Source of the DNA: Rhabditophanes sp. KR3021 | Lineage: Eukaryota > Nematoda > Chromadorea > Rhabditida > Alloionematidae | Direction of reading: 5' to 3' | DNA: 64,000 bases | Assembly (NCBI GenBank): GCA_963281155.1 | Contig: CAUJLY010000003.1 | Span: 3,472,001-3,536,000, forward strand | In this document: positions 1-10,325 of the stretch, one piece after another | Position numbering within the stretch: position 1 is the first letter of the stretch | How the letters are laid out: every line of letters starts with the position of its first letter | The notes under the pieces: generated by a model | Told to the model about the DNA's origin: nothing | The model's input: only the letters and a program-made list of their open reading frames with translations | Databases searched by the model: none | Program-made: the position numbers and the translations under genes

Positions 1-1848
1 GCTAACTGAACCCTTTCCATTTTCCGAAACCTCCAAATCGGCATTCTTGTCCTCACTCGAATGCCAGAAGTGCCCTGACCCTCCAGTCAATTCAAAATCA
101 GCCTTTTCAGTCGAATAACTCCACAAAACAAGTTGGTCCGGCTCGACCCTTGCATCTTCTACAATATTCAAGGAAGTACTTGAAGAGACGCTCTTTTTAA
201 CTGAAATGTGGCTCTTATCATACCCACTAAAGGAACCCAATGTTGCAGTGATTTGAACGTGTCCACTTCCTCCAATAGACTCAAAGAGAGCAGAATCCAC
301 CTGTGTAGAGGTGATCTTTGCCAGCTTTTTATTAGACAATGTCCATTTGATGTTCATGGAATGCGAGGCATCATAAGGAACTTCAGCACTGTCACTAGAA
401 TGTTTACACCGTCCATAAGCAACTCTACCCAACTTCAGATTACCACTCTTCTGTACGGCAAGAAACTGTTTTGGACAAGGCGGTAAAAATGATTCCCTTG
501 GTTCTTCTTTTCTTTCCTCCAACACAATATCTAGGCGATCAGGTATACTGCAGCAGATCTGCACTTTTGTTTCCGACGATTTCGGCATTGGATTGGAAGT
601 TGACTTGCGGTTACCCACTCTTATCAATAACTCCGCACTCCCTTCATTTCCCATACAATAAGCTGAGTATTTCTGACCATTGCTAATTATTTTGACATTC
701 TCGTCGGAGGATGTTATGTCAACGAAGTAACCTGACTTGTCTCCAATCCAAGGACGTGGGCCTCCAGTGAAATCCAAACCATGATCACTTCCTAGTGCTA
801 GTAATAAGCTGCCTTGGCCAGATTGGATTGGTGAGTAACAAGAAATATGTTTCTTCACTGCAATCCCGTTGAACTTGACTACAACAAAGGTATTACCAGT
901 GCCAACTGCTTTCAAAACTGCAGAATGGCACCCCGATCCGTGCTGTTCACTTGTAAATTGCACCAATTCAAAAACACTGCTATCTTCCACTTGGATATCA
1001 AACATGTTCCTTTCGCAAATCATAAATTCGGTAACTTTGTTGTGGCTATCTCGGTTTCCCACTTTTATCTTCAAAACAACTTCTTCTCCAACAATTGCTT
1101 CTAAATACGTGTCTTCGATATCAACATAATTCAACTCTAAAGATTTCAAAAGAGCCTTAGCAGTATTCACCTTGTTGAGAGCGTCATAGACAGTAACGGT
1201 CGTAGTTCCATAGCTTGTGAGAGTCAAGACGCCATCGTTAGTACCAAGTGTTGCAATATTTTCATCGTTTGAAGTCCAAACATAACTGCCGCTTCCTCCA
1301 ATAGCTTCCAACTGATGAGTTGAACCTTTTTTGGGTAAAAATGGAACCACAATATCCGTTGGACTGATCTCCAATCCATGTCCAATGTGAATTGCTTGCC
1401 TCTTTTCCAAAACCGGAGTTATCTTTATAATCTCTCCAGTATAGTGATCCCGAATGCTGACATACGCGGATGTTAAGCTTGTTTCTCCAAGTTTTTTGGT
1501 CCTTATTGTTGCGATTGTACCGCAGTCAGACATTTCAATCATTTCAAAATACTGTTCTGGGAATGTGGTCTTGAAAAGCATTTGATCAGTTATCATTATT
1601 TGTTTTCCTCCTCTTGATAGTAGTTTGATGTCAACACGATACACTTCATTTATCTGGAGGTACCAATTATCGCCGAACTTATCATTCGAAAATGATAAAG
1701 CATCTGGCTGAACAACATAAACATGAGTTGGTTCTCGTTTGATTTGCGAGGAGTCGTCTTGTATGGAAGAATCCATCAAAATAACATCACACATAGCATG
1801 GTAGACTGTCAGAAATAGTGTACATAGCAGTACGCTTTTTAATAGCAT
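1..1848 (-). CDS. NUP210: Nuclear pore membrane glycoprotein 210 (NUP210/gp210), amino-terminal part
   Basis: One open frame of 616 codons runs from the ATG at 1848 off the left edge of the window, so only about the first third of a family that is usually near 1,900 residues is present. It starts with a hydrophobic signal peptide (about residues 1-20) and continues as a beta-rich luminal region. Ig-like repeats each carry a 'GGSGxxxW/V' type motif (for example AIGGSGSYVWTSNDE near residue 200), typical of the BIG2-like domains of gp210. In the family a single transmembrane segment near the carboxy end anchors the protein in the pore membrane; that part lies outside the window. A splice-acceptor sequence lies 38 nt before the ATG (first exon base 1886). 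NUP210 is my best match from repeat pattern and topology; another BIG2-repeat secreted protein is less likely. Confidence 0.82.
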   Translation of the reverse strand, partial: MLLKSVLLCTLFLTVYHAMCDVILMDSSIQDDSSQIKREPTHVYVVQPDALSFSNDKFGDNWYLQINEVYRVDIKLLSRGGKQIMITDQMLFKTTFPEQYFEMIEMSDCGTIATIRTKKLGETSLTSAYVSIRDHYTGEIIKITPVLEKRQAIHIGHGLEISPTDIVVPFLPKKGSTHQLEAIGGSGSYVWTSNDENIATLGTNDGVLTLTSYGTTTVTVYDALNKVNTAKALLKSLELNYVDIEDTYLEAIVGEEVVLKIKVGNRDSHNKVTEFMICERNMFDIQVEDSSVFELVQFTSEQHGSGCHSAVLKAVGTGNTFVVVKFNGIAVKKHISCYSPIQSGQGSLLLALGSDHGLDFTGGPRPWIGDKSGYFVDITSSDENVKIISNGQKYSAYCMGNEGSAELLIRVGNRKSTSNPMPKSSETKVQICCSIPDRLDIVLEERKEEPRESFLPPCPKQFLAVQKSGNLKLGRVAYGRCKHSSDSAEVPYDASHSMNIKWTLSNKKLAKITSTQVDSALFESIGGSGHVQITATLGSFSGYDKSHISVKKSVSSSTSLNIVEDARVEPDQLVLWSYSTEKADFELTGGSGHFWHSSEDKNADLEVSENGKGSVS

Positions 1849-1885
1849 CTCGTATAAAAGGGTGTAATTAGATGCTCGTTGTAAT

Positions 1886-1895
1886 GCTAAAAATG
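1886..1895 (-). promoter_or_regulatory. Splice acceptor just upstream of the NUP210 start
   Basis: On the minus strand a T-rich tract ends in TTTTTAG with the exon beginning at 1886, 38 nt before the NUP210 ATG. No upstream coding exon is visible. It could end a 5'UTR intron or receive a spliced leader. Several other genes in the window show the same arrangement. Confidence 0.5.
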
Positions 1896-2352
1896 TTAAA
1901 AAATGCTATAAAATTTGAATCATTCCAAACGGAATCGTGGTAGGGTTTATGCAAGTTAACGAAAGTGCATGAAGTACAACATATACTAATGTGTATTTAG
2001 AAGCTTAATTTAAGTAAAGGAATAACAAAATAATATGTTCTTACATAAACAAAACAAAATTAATTTTTTTAAAAAGTACGTGATATAAATTTAATGAAAT
2101 AGTTGGTGACTGAATAAAAATTGCATAATAGTAAAGACCAGAAGTAATCAGCATGCAAATCATCGAAGATTACGGAGACTAAATAATGCATTTATAATGC
2201 ACTTAACTTTATATTTAAGACTATGATTTATCCGCAATTTTTGGGTTTGTTTCTTCTATATAAAATAAAATGAATGAAAATGTTTATTGTTTAAAGCTTC
2301 GCAAAGTAATAAATATTGCCCTAAAAAAACAATTATAATGCATATTACATAG

Positions 2353-2807
2353 TTATTTATTTCCACTAAAATCCAACATCTTACAGCTGACGTACTTCAA
2401 AGATTTAAATTGAGGGTAAATTAATTCGTAGTATAAAGTGTTGGTCGGTTTGTAAATTTTTTTTGACTTGCAAACTTTTTTCATTGGATTCTCGGTTAGT
2501 TGTTTTTTACCACTAATGACTTCTTTACTTCTTCTTTCACCAAAAGCAATTTTTGAAAGAAAACAAATCAGAATAATAAACAGAAAAAAGATAAACCAAT
2601 GAGTGTAAACTTTTTGAATTCATGAAAAGCTTCGCGATATTCGTTGATCATTAAGTCAGCGTTTCTTACCAAGCCCTTCGCTTCATTTGCTAAAGTTTCA
2701 GCAGACTCTAACAACTTCAAAGTTCTGGCTTCTATTTCTTCCGGATCATTGAATTTGGCATTTACACCAACTTTATCAAGTGCTTCTTTTAGAACGTCCG
2801 TTTTATC
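2353..2807 (-). CDS. Small single-pass membrane protein, last exon, with a frame break
   Basis: On the minus strand an exon follows a TTTAG acceptor and begins at 2807. It encodes an acidic, helical stretch of about 65 residues (DKTDVLKEALDKVGVNAK at the start) leading into a hydrophobic segment. The frame stops at 2568-2570 in the middle of that segment. Moving to the neighbouring frame inside a run of six T gives a complete transmembrane helix and about 70 further codons, with a lysine-rich tail ending at TAA 2353-2355. One missing T in the homopolymer would explain this. A possible signal-peptide exon lies at about 2900-2840 (start MLFSYLSFIILVYI), but its donor phase does not match. I do not recognise the family. 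Length, a luminal or cytosolic helical arm and one membrane span are all that can be said. Confidence 0.45.
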
Positions 2808-2810
2808 CTA

Positions 2811-3196
2811 AATAAAACGTTCCATTTCTTAACTCAAATCTGAGCAAATGATGTAGACCAATATAATAAATGATAGATATGAAAATAACATCTTATTTAT
2901 ATCTATTTTAAAGATTTAGACACATTAAAGTTTAAATATTTAAAATTCCATCAAAGTATACTCTATATTCAAATCCAATAAAATCAACTAGATCATTATT
3001 TTAGTATTTCCGCATGTTTAGAACCGACTTCTGATACTACTATATGTATGTATTAATATTATGTACGCACATACATATTTATTAATACGAAATGTTATAC
3101 AAATATACTATTGTCCACACAGATTAAAATTTGAAACAATTTGCGTTGTAAGAAAATATTAGTTTGAAAATATTTTCTAATTATTGCCAACTAATT
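2811..3196. other. Spacer between divergent genes
   Basis: AT-rich DNA between the small membrane-protein exon (-) and NOL9 (+). Apart from the possible signal-peptide exon near 2840-2900 on the minus strand, I see no gene. Promoters of both genes are expected here, but no clear core element is visible. Confidence 0.5.
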
Positions 3197-5065
3197 ATGA
3201 AGAAAACTACAAAAGTAGGAGTCAAAGCAGATAACGGAATGAGGGATGAAGAATCCTTCCCTAGTGGCCTTACTTATATTAAATCAACAATCAAGCATAT
3301 GGTTCTCTTAAATATTCCATCTTTGAGCTATGCATCTTTCCTGGGCTTTGGTAGAATAGCCTGTCTCCATGGAGCAATTCAAATAAATGGTTTTACCATA
3401 AGTCCGCTAAACTCTTCAATTGATAAGACGTACGAGTTTGGCTGCATAAAGAATTCTGATTTGCCAATATCCGTAATTAATGACAATGATCCAAATACTT
3501 TTTTCTCAGCTAAAGTCAATCCTGAACTCAATAAAAGATTAAACGTTAGTTTTTATTTGTATTATGCGTGTCATAATTATTTATTATAGGACTTGTTTGA
3601 TTTAAATCATTTTATGGCTAATCATCAAAGAGGTGACTCTATTATACTTTTGACAAATGAAAAAACAAAAATGGTGGAATTTACAAAAGCATTTTATCCT
3701 CAAATACTTTCAAATCTTGGTAATTCTTTGAAAGGAACTTTATTGTTTCCAGATTTATTTTTACTTGATACTCGATTATTCAAAGAGATACCTTCATTGT
3801 ATAATGATAAACAACTAAAGGAATTTGAAAGGATCTTTAGTGCAAGTTCCAACACAGCCAAAACAAATGTTTGTTTAAGATTAATGTCTCTTGGTGGCAA
3901 AAGTTCAGGAAAATCGACTTTTAATCGGTATATAGCAAACCGACTACTATCAAAAGGAAATAAAAATATTTTTTGGCTTGATTTAGATATTGGACAGCCA
4001 GAATTCACAGTTCCATGTGTCCTATCATTGTCTAAGATTGATGAGCCGATATTGACACCCCCTGCTTTACATGTCAGATTAAGTACTTTGAAAACGTACT
4101 TTTTTGGGAAGTTTGCAATGGATTTAGGACAAGAAAGATACACTACAATTGTTAGTCAACTGATGAGAGTATATGTTAATGAATATGCTGTACATTGCCA
4201 TAACCCGATATTAATAGTTAATACAATGGGATTTGTTATAAATCAAGGAAAAGACTTACATGATAACTTGATTCCTATCATTCAACCAGTTTTCTTCGTA
4301 TCATGTAAAGGACTTGAATCTAATTTTAGTTACAGAAAGCCCGAAACCTTTTCTGGCTCGACTGATATAAATGTAGAAAGAAATACTATTTTAACACCAC
4401 TAAGTGGCAGAATTAAAGGCGCTCGCGATAGATCTATCAATTCAGGGAAAGATGCGAGGCATATGAGAATATGTGGATACTTTTCTTATATTATGGAGAT
4501 TTTTGCAAGGCAGATTTTCAATTACAGAAATCCTAGTTTGTGGCCTTATTACGAAATTGATATGAATAAATATGCTATTTATTTAGATGAGCATTTACCG
4601 ATTTTACAAGAAGAAACTCTTCAATTGGCACTAAATGTTACATTAGTTGCTTTTTGCACTTATGTATCAGATCCTGAAGGTTTTGATAAATCCGGATTTA
4701 CAGAACTTAACTTTGATAACCTATCTTTTCCTAAACGTCTTTCTTACAATTACAAGGGCTTCAACCAGAGATTTAGTTATAGTAAGACTAATATTGTCGT
4801 TGTTGGCTATGGAATAATTACAAATGTTGACATAAAGAATTATAAGTTTCATGTGGCTACTCCATTGACACAAAAACAATTACAGGAAGAAGTCAAAATA
4901 ATTGCAAGAGGAGTCAACTTCACAATGCCACCTGAATTTATCAAATTCCAAGGAGATTACAATGATGACAATTACAAAGTTTTGGCAACATCGGATCAAA
5001 ATTGGTTTATTTGGAATTCTGATTTTAAAAGACGAGTAACTGACACCAAAAAGAAGCATGTCTAA
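3197..5065 (+). CDS. NOL9: Polynucleotide 5'-hydroxyl kinase NOL9/GRC3
   Basis: Two exons: 3197-3544, and 3590-5065 after a 45-nt GT-AG intron; joined they give about 608 residues. NOL9/Grc3 is a nucleolar RNA kinase that phosphorylates 5'-OH ends during ITS2 processing of pre-rRNA, working with the nuclease LAS1L. The Walker A loop is GGKSSGKSTFNRYIANRLL, the expected position and sequence for the family. It is followed by the Walker B/metal region LDLDIGQPEFTVPCVLSL and the family segment EPILTPPALHV. The upstream frame extends to a TTG at 3164, but the ATG at 3197 is the natural start. A polyadenylation signal lies 51 nt past the stop. The gene appears intact. Confidence 0.93.
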
Positions 5066-5116
5066 TGGTATTCGTTTTAAATAATTTTGTTCTACCTTTA
5101 GATATTTTAAAACTTT

Positions 5117-5122
5117 AATAAA
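5117..5122 (+). terminator. Polyadenylation signal for NOL9
   Basis: AATAAA 51 nt after the NOL9 stop codon, in a T-rich 3' flank. Confidence 0.6.
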
Positions 5123-5287
5123 TTTAGTACTTAATTCGTCTTCAAACATAAATTCCTGTTTTTAAATAATTTATAATTTTGTTCTTGCCAGAACAAATAT
5201 TAATTGTACTTCCCATTCTATACTAAATATTAATACGAGTTCCCTTTATAATAATTAAATTAATATATTAACCGGCTATTTTAGATT

Positions 5288-6185
5288 ATGTCAGGAAAAG
5301 GACGAAGTTTTGATAAAGGTGGTGGTTGTCAAAATCGTGGAAACGGAAGCCGCGTAGCATATCTTAATCGCGGGTCACAAAGAGGCTATACAAGAGGAAA
5401 GGAGCTACTCCAATTCACATAAATTACGTAGCTTGAACATTTGCTACAGTTTTCGCTGGATATAAAATCAATTCCGGCTATCAAAGCTGTAGCTGTTCAA
5501 ACTGAATATGTGACTATTCAAAATGCAGATTCAGCAAAGTCGCTTGGTGCCAAACCATTCGTTTTTGCTGAAAGACCAATTAAGCCATGTCGAATTGGTG
5601 AAAAATTGGAACAATCGCGAACTTTTTTAAATTTAAATTTAGAATAGCAAAAGTTCAACAATTAGAGCAAATATCGTAAATTTCAATCGTAAGCCGGTTG
5701 ACGTGATCCGTACTAAAAGGATTAATATTATGAGTAGAGTATTACGTAGAAATGATTCTAAATTTGATTTGCACAATTTAGTTTGCAAAGATGGCGAAGA
5801 AGTTTTTGTCTCTAATTGCAAAATAAAAGATGATGAATTTCAAGAACTGGCTGAAACGGGTATTTCCACTACTGCTGAAACTGTGGCTGCTCGCAAAACA
5901 GACAAAAATCCTTATTAGGTTCGGTTTAAGAAGACTAATGTCTTTGAAATCAGGCTGAATAATTGTAGTCATACTGATTACAAATTATCAACTGCGTTTT
6001 TGAATCTTTTTCTGACGCAAATGTACCGACATAGAATCAATGTTTCTTTATCATGGGCTGTTTATTTTTAGAGATGTTATTTTGGTGAAAAGAATTCGCA
6101 ATGGGAACGGATAATTAAGCATTTTGAGAGCAAACTAGCAATCAGGGAGTCTAAAAATCTGATGAGAATATTTAATAAGAAATAG
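5288..6185 (+). pseudogene. Decayed coding sequence with an RG-rich beginning
   Basis: An ATG at 5288 opens a glycine/arginine-rich stretch (SGKGRSFDKGGG, then RGSQRGYTRGKE) that stops after about 44 codons. Codon-like sequence then continues in shifted frames: 5441-5647, then about 5693-5918, which includes VDVIRTKRINIMSRVL and SKFDLHNLVCKDGEEVF, and finally a short tail near 6070-6185. Repeated frame changes and in-frame stops within 900 bp point to a dead gene or retro-copy. An RG-rich amino end followed by a basic domain loosely recalls Argonaute/Piwi proteins, but no diagnostic motif is present and I do not assign it. Confidence 0.4.
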
Positions 6186-6381
6186 AATAACTATGTGTTA
6201 ATTTGCATATATTGATGTTAGTTTTAAATATATTCGTAATTTACTATTTGTATTCAAAGATAAATAAGTATATGGTATATAAGATGTTAATTGTAAGGAA
6301 AAATAGATTTGTGTTTATAAAATGTGCACAAATTAAATCATTTATTTGAATTTAAAAATTTGATTTGTAATACAATTAAAC

Positions 6382-6387
6382 TTTATT
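6382..6387 (-). terminator. Polyadenylation signal for the K2P gene
   Basis: Reads AATAAA on the minus strand, about 40 nt beyond the K2P stop codon. Confidence 0.55.
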
Positions 6388-6425
6388 ATTTAGAAATGAA
6401 AAATATAATATTTGAGCACAAATTA

Positions 6426-8610
6426 TTATTCATCAATGTCTTCTATGTCCAAATATTGTGGACTTTCCTTCTTTTCCACTTGGACGGGCTCTATATGAAC
6501 AAAATCTTCAAATCTAACACTCATTGTTCTTTTATGGTTTCCTTCAACACCCAATGAGGTTAAACTTTCTTTTTTTGATGCATTTTTAAAACTAGATCGT
6601 ATTGTTGAAACGCTTCGTTTTATGGACATATTATGAGGGGGGATCGGAGGGGCCAGAAGAAGCAATTCACTTTTCTTTGGAAACACTAAGTTTGCTTCCG
6701 CAATATTATTTGAGTTCATCGAAACACTCATCAGGCTTTTATCATCTTCATCCATAAACTTCGGAGCATATCCATCTTTTAAAAACAATCTAAATATAAT
6801 TAGTTATTGTATAGATTCTATTTCATTTTGAACTTACGGGATTAAAGATGGAGGGTATATTCCTTCCATAATTAAGTAACTCTGAGGCACGGCATCGAGC
6901 TTCCCTTCTTTAACAAGAAGTGCATACTACAACAAACATATATGTCAATAGATGCTAATGAAATAAAAATAACTCACATTTATAACTCCTTCAATGTCTA
7001 TATTTAAAAGAACATCTGGCTCAATTCCAATATTTTGTCCGATTGCTGACAACAAATCCTTCACTTGAAGTTTTTTAGAACCGAACCAAATATGAGTATT
7101 AGCGACATTACCTATCTTTTTAGTGTAATAGAACAAAACACGGACATAGGAGCTTCCGATATCAAGAGCAATTGTTGAAATTGCTAATCCAATGCATATA
7201 TAAACAATAGTTATGGGTATATAAATCCTTTCGGGTCCAATAAGCTCTCCATATTCTATGGCGCTTAAACTGAGGAAGCTAAAATAGTTATTAGCCTTTT
7301 ATCAACAGATGTAAACTCGACATACAAATTTCTCGACATTTGTTAACTCGACATCAAAAAAAGAATGACTTAGGCACAATGATTTGACTTATAAAAGAAA
7401 TCATCACATGATCCTTACAACATCTCATAATCACTAATTGCTGCACACTCAAAAACATAATGATGATGTGAGGGTAGTGAAACACCGTTGTAGTTATAAC
7501 CAAAGGGGAATGATAAATAGTCTTTGTAAAACTACCTGGTCAATAAGTTTGGTAATAATGTCGCGTTATTTTACTGTCGAGTTACCGTATGTCGGCTTTT
7601 AACTATGTCAAGATATTTTCATGACGGCTTTAGTTAGTGCCAAGTTCTCAGCTTACCTAAAGTACAATCCATTCCAGAAATCAAACCGATCGCTTAACTT
7701 TGAACAAACAAAACTACCAACTGTCAAGTACACTACTATAATTATGACTAATGAAATAGCACTCATTGGTTCCAGAAAATCATTTTGCTCCTCATCATCT
7801 TCATCAATCGAAACTGATTCAGTTTCAATTGTCGATGCCCTTTCATAAATGGATGACGAATTTGTGCGAGTTCTTTGTTTCTTATTAAATATGCGCTTAA
7901 AGAAAACACGTACTTTTTTTTCTAATTCTTCTAAATATCTTCCAAAGCTAGAGAAAATAATTACACTAATGGGTATGCCAATAAAACCGTAAAGAATAGC
8001 AAAGCATCGTGCTTCAGTCGTGGATACGTCTAATTTGCCATAACCTAAAATTAAATTATATTAATATCTAAATAAGTAACGTTTATTAAATTAGCTGACA
8101 AGATATCTAGATAGAAGGGATGTAGCAATATGTGTTTAATTTAAATAATTATATATATCAATTGATTCATAATCGAATTATTTAACCAACCTAATGTCGT
8201 TATTATTCCAAATCCATAAAGCACAGAGTTAAGTAAATTCCAATCCAATCTTTCATCATTTGTTACGAGTAATTGCTGAACACAATTTTCAAATATATCA
8301 TGAGATAGAATACTTTCAGCGGAAGGATTAAAGTCGGAAATCATTGCTCCACGCTCTTTTAAGACATTTCTTATGCATTTTAAGGTAGTTGAAGTGAAAT
8401 TGTGGTTTAGTTTTTCTGCATTCTCTTTTTCCATGTAAAGGAAAATAAATCCTCCAACAACGGAGTAACATATTAGAAAAAGTACACATGCAACGTTAAC
8501 TGACCAAGTCTTTATGCTGGTCTTAAACCACTATAATATTATGAATATTAGTGAATAAATCCAAGAAATTAACTTACTTTCCTAAAACACGCCGACAGCA
8601 AAACAAACAT
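6426..8610 (-). CDS. Two-pore-domain (K2P) potassium channel with an altered second filter
   Basis: Six exons: 8610-8578, 8530-8191, 8044-7657, 7278-6978, 6926-6838 and 6789-6426. All junctions are GT-AG and in phase, giving 504 residues. K2P channels carry background K+ current as dimers, each subunit having four membrane spans and two pore loops. Visible parts in order: M1 (VNVACVLFLICYSVVGGFIF); extracellular cap helix; pore 1 ending in TTLGYG, split by an intron inside the first Gly codon; M2 (CFAILYGFIGIPISVIIF); a cytosolic loop rich in basic and Ser residues; M3 (SAISLVIIIVVYLTVGSF); pore 2; M4 (YIPITIVYICIGLAISTIAL); and a long cytosolic tail. Pore 2 reads LSLSAIEYGE where the family has T-x-G-[YFL]-G-D, so a filter glycine is Glu. 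The channel could be weakly selective or silent. The class assignment is firm; the subfamily is not. Confidence 0.93.
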
Positions 8611-9342
8611 TTTTATAAAAAGATATAAAAATGTCGGATTTTGTAAAGTCTACTAAACGTTAACATAAAATAATTCGGTGCCAATTTATCAAGACCAATC
8701 TTAACGAGTTTAAGACCAAGTTTAGAATATATGTGTGTAAGTGATAGGATGATAACAGTATAGTGCCGACAAAAGAAGTGTCAAAAGTCGTTGTCAAAGT
8801 TTGTTTGTGATAAGACGTTGTTTATAAAGAAATGCCTTCTTGTTTCTCTTTGGACTCTGAAAATTCAACATTAAAAAATTGTTGACTATGGTTTCGTATC
8901 ACAAAAGATTGGTCAATGGCTTGCAAACGCAAGTAAGACTTGTTGCTGCTACCAAATGATTATATTTCGAACTTGGAAATTGTCTGCGCCTTAAAGACAA
9001 GGTTTTGCAGCTTAAAAAATAAATCCTTCTAACAATGAAAAAGCATATAAAATAACTTTTTTAAAAGTCTTTCAATCATTTTATTCCCACATTGGTCAGC
9101 CAATCAAAAATAATGGTCCTCTTGGGATGATAGTTGCGCACAATTGGTTAACAAATTTTCATATTAAAAAATATTGAAATGTCAAAAGAGAACGTTTTTT
9201 TCTATTAATAACAAAACATGATTGACTACAAGTACACAACTATTTTAGAAGAAGATCAAAATATCCAAAATCACAACAACAAAGCCATAAATAAAAGAAT
9301 TTTATTGTAAAAATACGGTCAAAAGATAATAATGATATTTAC
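8611..9342. other. Gene-free interval
   Basis: AT-rich. Short codon-like stretches on the plus strand around 8830-9200 are broken by many stops and match nothing I recognise. The 5' flank of the K2P gene lies at its left side; no TATA box or acceptor is clear. Confidence 0.5.
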
Positions 9343-9990
9343 TCATGGCCAATCCATATCCAAAAAGGAAAGCATGTATCTTTCATGAACTTGAGCGAAT
9401 TGCAGATCCATTGTACGGATTTCGATACGGAAGATGTCACGCTCGTTAATAGCGGCATCTCTATCATCATTAAACTCAGACAAATTAGTCATTTTTCGAT
9501 AAATGCAATCAAAAGTCTGGTTAATGACAAGTAAAAGGCAAGTGTCAAGATAAATTCTTTTTCCAAGGGGTATTCCACGTCCCACGTGTTCATCGGCGAT
9601 TTCAAAAGCTTGGCATGCTTTGTCCAGCATTTCAGACAAAATGTCGAAACGGTCATCTTCAATAGTCTTGTCGGCAGGTCTTCTGGCTGACATGAATTTC
9701 TCGATGTCCTTAACTCTTACTTCAGAAACATCCCATCTTCTTCTAAGTTCTTTGTAAACTACAGAGCCGGTTTCATTATTAATATGCACAAATTCTTTAA
9801 ATGACTCCAACTTGATGTTCTTGACCAAAGATAAGATAGTTTCGTCATTTCCAATTGCTTCAAACTCTTTGACGGATAGTGGGAGCTTCATAGTACCCAT
9901 ATTTGGATGAGGTTGCAGCGGATTCTCTTCAGTCATCATAAATGGAATGACACTCATTTTTGTTTTCAATCCTTTTATACATGCAGTCAT
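9343..9990 (-). CDS. Uncharacterised intronless helical protein, 215 aa
   Basis: A single uninterrupted frame from an ATG to a stop gives 215 residues. There is no signal peptide or membrane span. Composition is charged and predicted mostly helical. The sequence from about residue 100 (EDDRFDILSEMLDKACQAF) to the carboxy end resembles a helical-bundle or coiled-coil scaffold with many Asp, Arg and Met residues. The carboxy end reads SFLDMDWP. I do not recognise the family. It is divergently oriented to the membrane-protein gene at 10326, with 335 bp between the two starts, so they may share a promoter region. Codon use looks like that of the neighbouring genes. Confidence 0.7.
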   Translation of the reverse strand: MTACIKGLKTKMSVIPFMMTEENPLQPHPNMGTMKLPLSVKEFEAIGNDETILSLVKNIKLESFKEFVHINNETGSVVYKELRRRWDVSEVRVKDIEKFMSARRPADKTIEDDRFDILSEMLDKACQAFEIADEHVGRGIPLGKRIYLDTCLLLVINQTFDCIYRKMTNLSEFNDDRDAAINERDIFRIEIRTMDLQFAQVHERYMLSFLDMDWP

Positions 9991-10325
9991 CGCTTAAATT
10001 TGGTTATAAATCTCTATTATATTGAATATAAATTAAAACACTTAAATATTTAAATTATAAACCTTAATCATTTTGATTATAAACTTTAATTACTTATTTT
10101 GAATATAAAATTTTACTCACTTTCGATTATAAACTATATTTATTTATAAAGGACTGAAAAGTAAACTGCAAATAACTATTCGATTTTTATTTAATTGGTA
10201 CCATTTAAGTTATCGATCTTTTAAAAAGAAATATTTGACAAGCTATTTAAATTATCAATGGTTGTCATGGCAACGGTCAGATCAAAATTACTTTTGCAAA
10301 TTGTTAAAATATATGCAGACACAAA

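Noticed and set aside
208..1129. Several plus-strand frames of 70-92 codons at the left end
   Set aside because: They are antisense shadows of the long minus-strand NUP210 frame, which is open across the whole interval.
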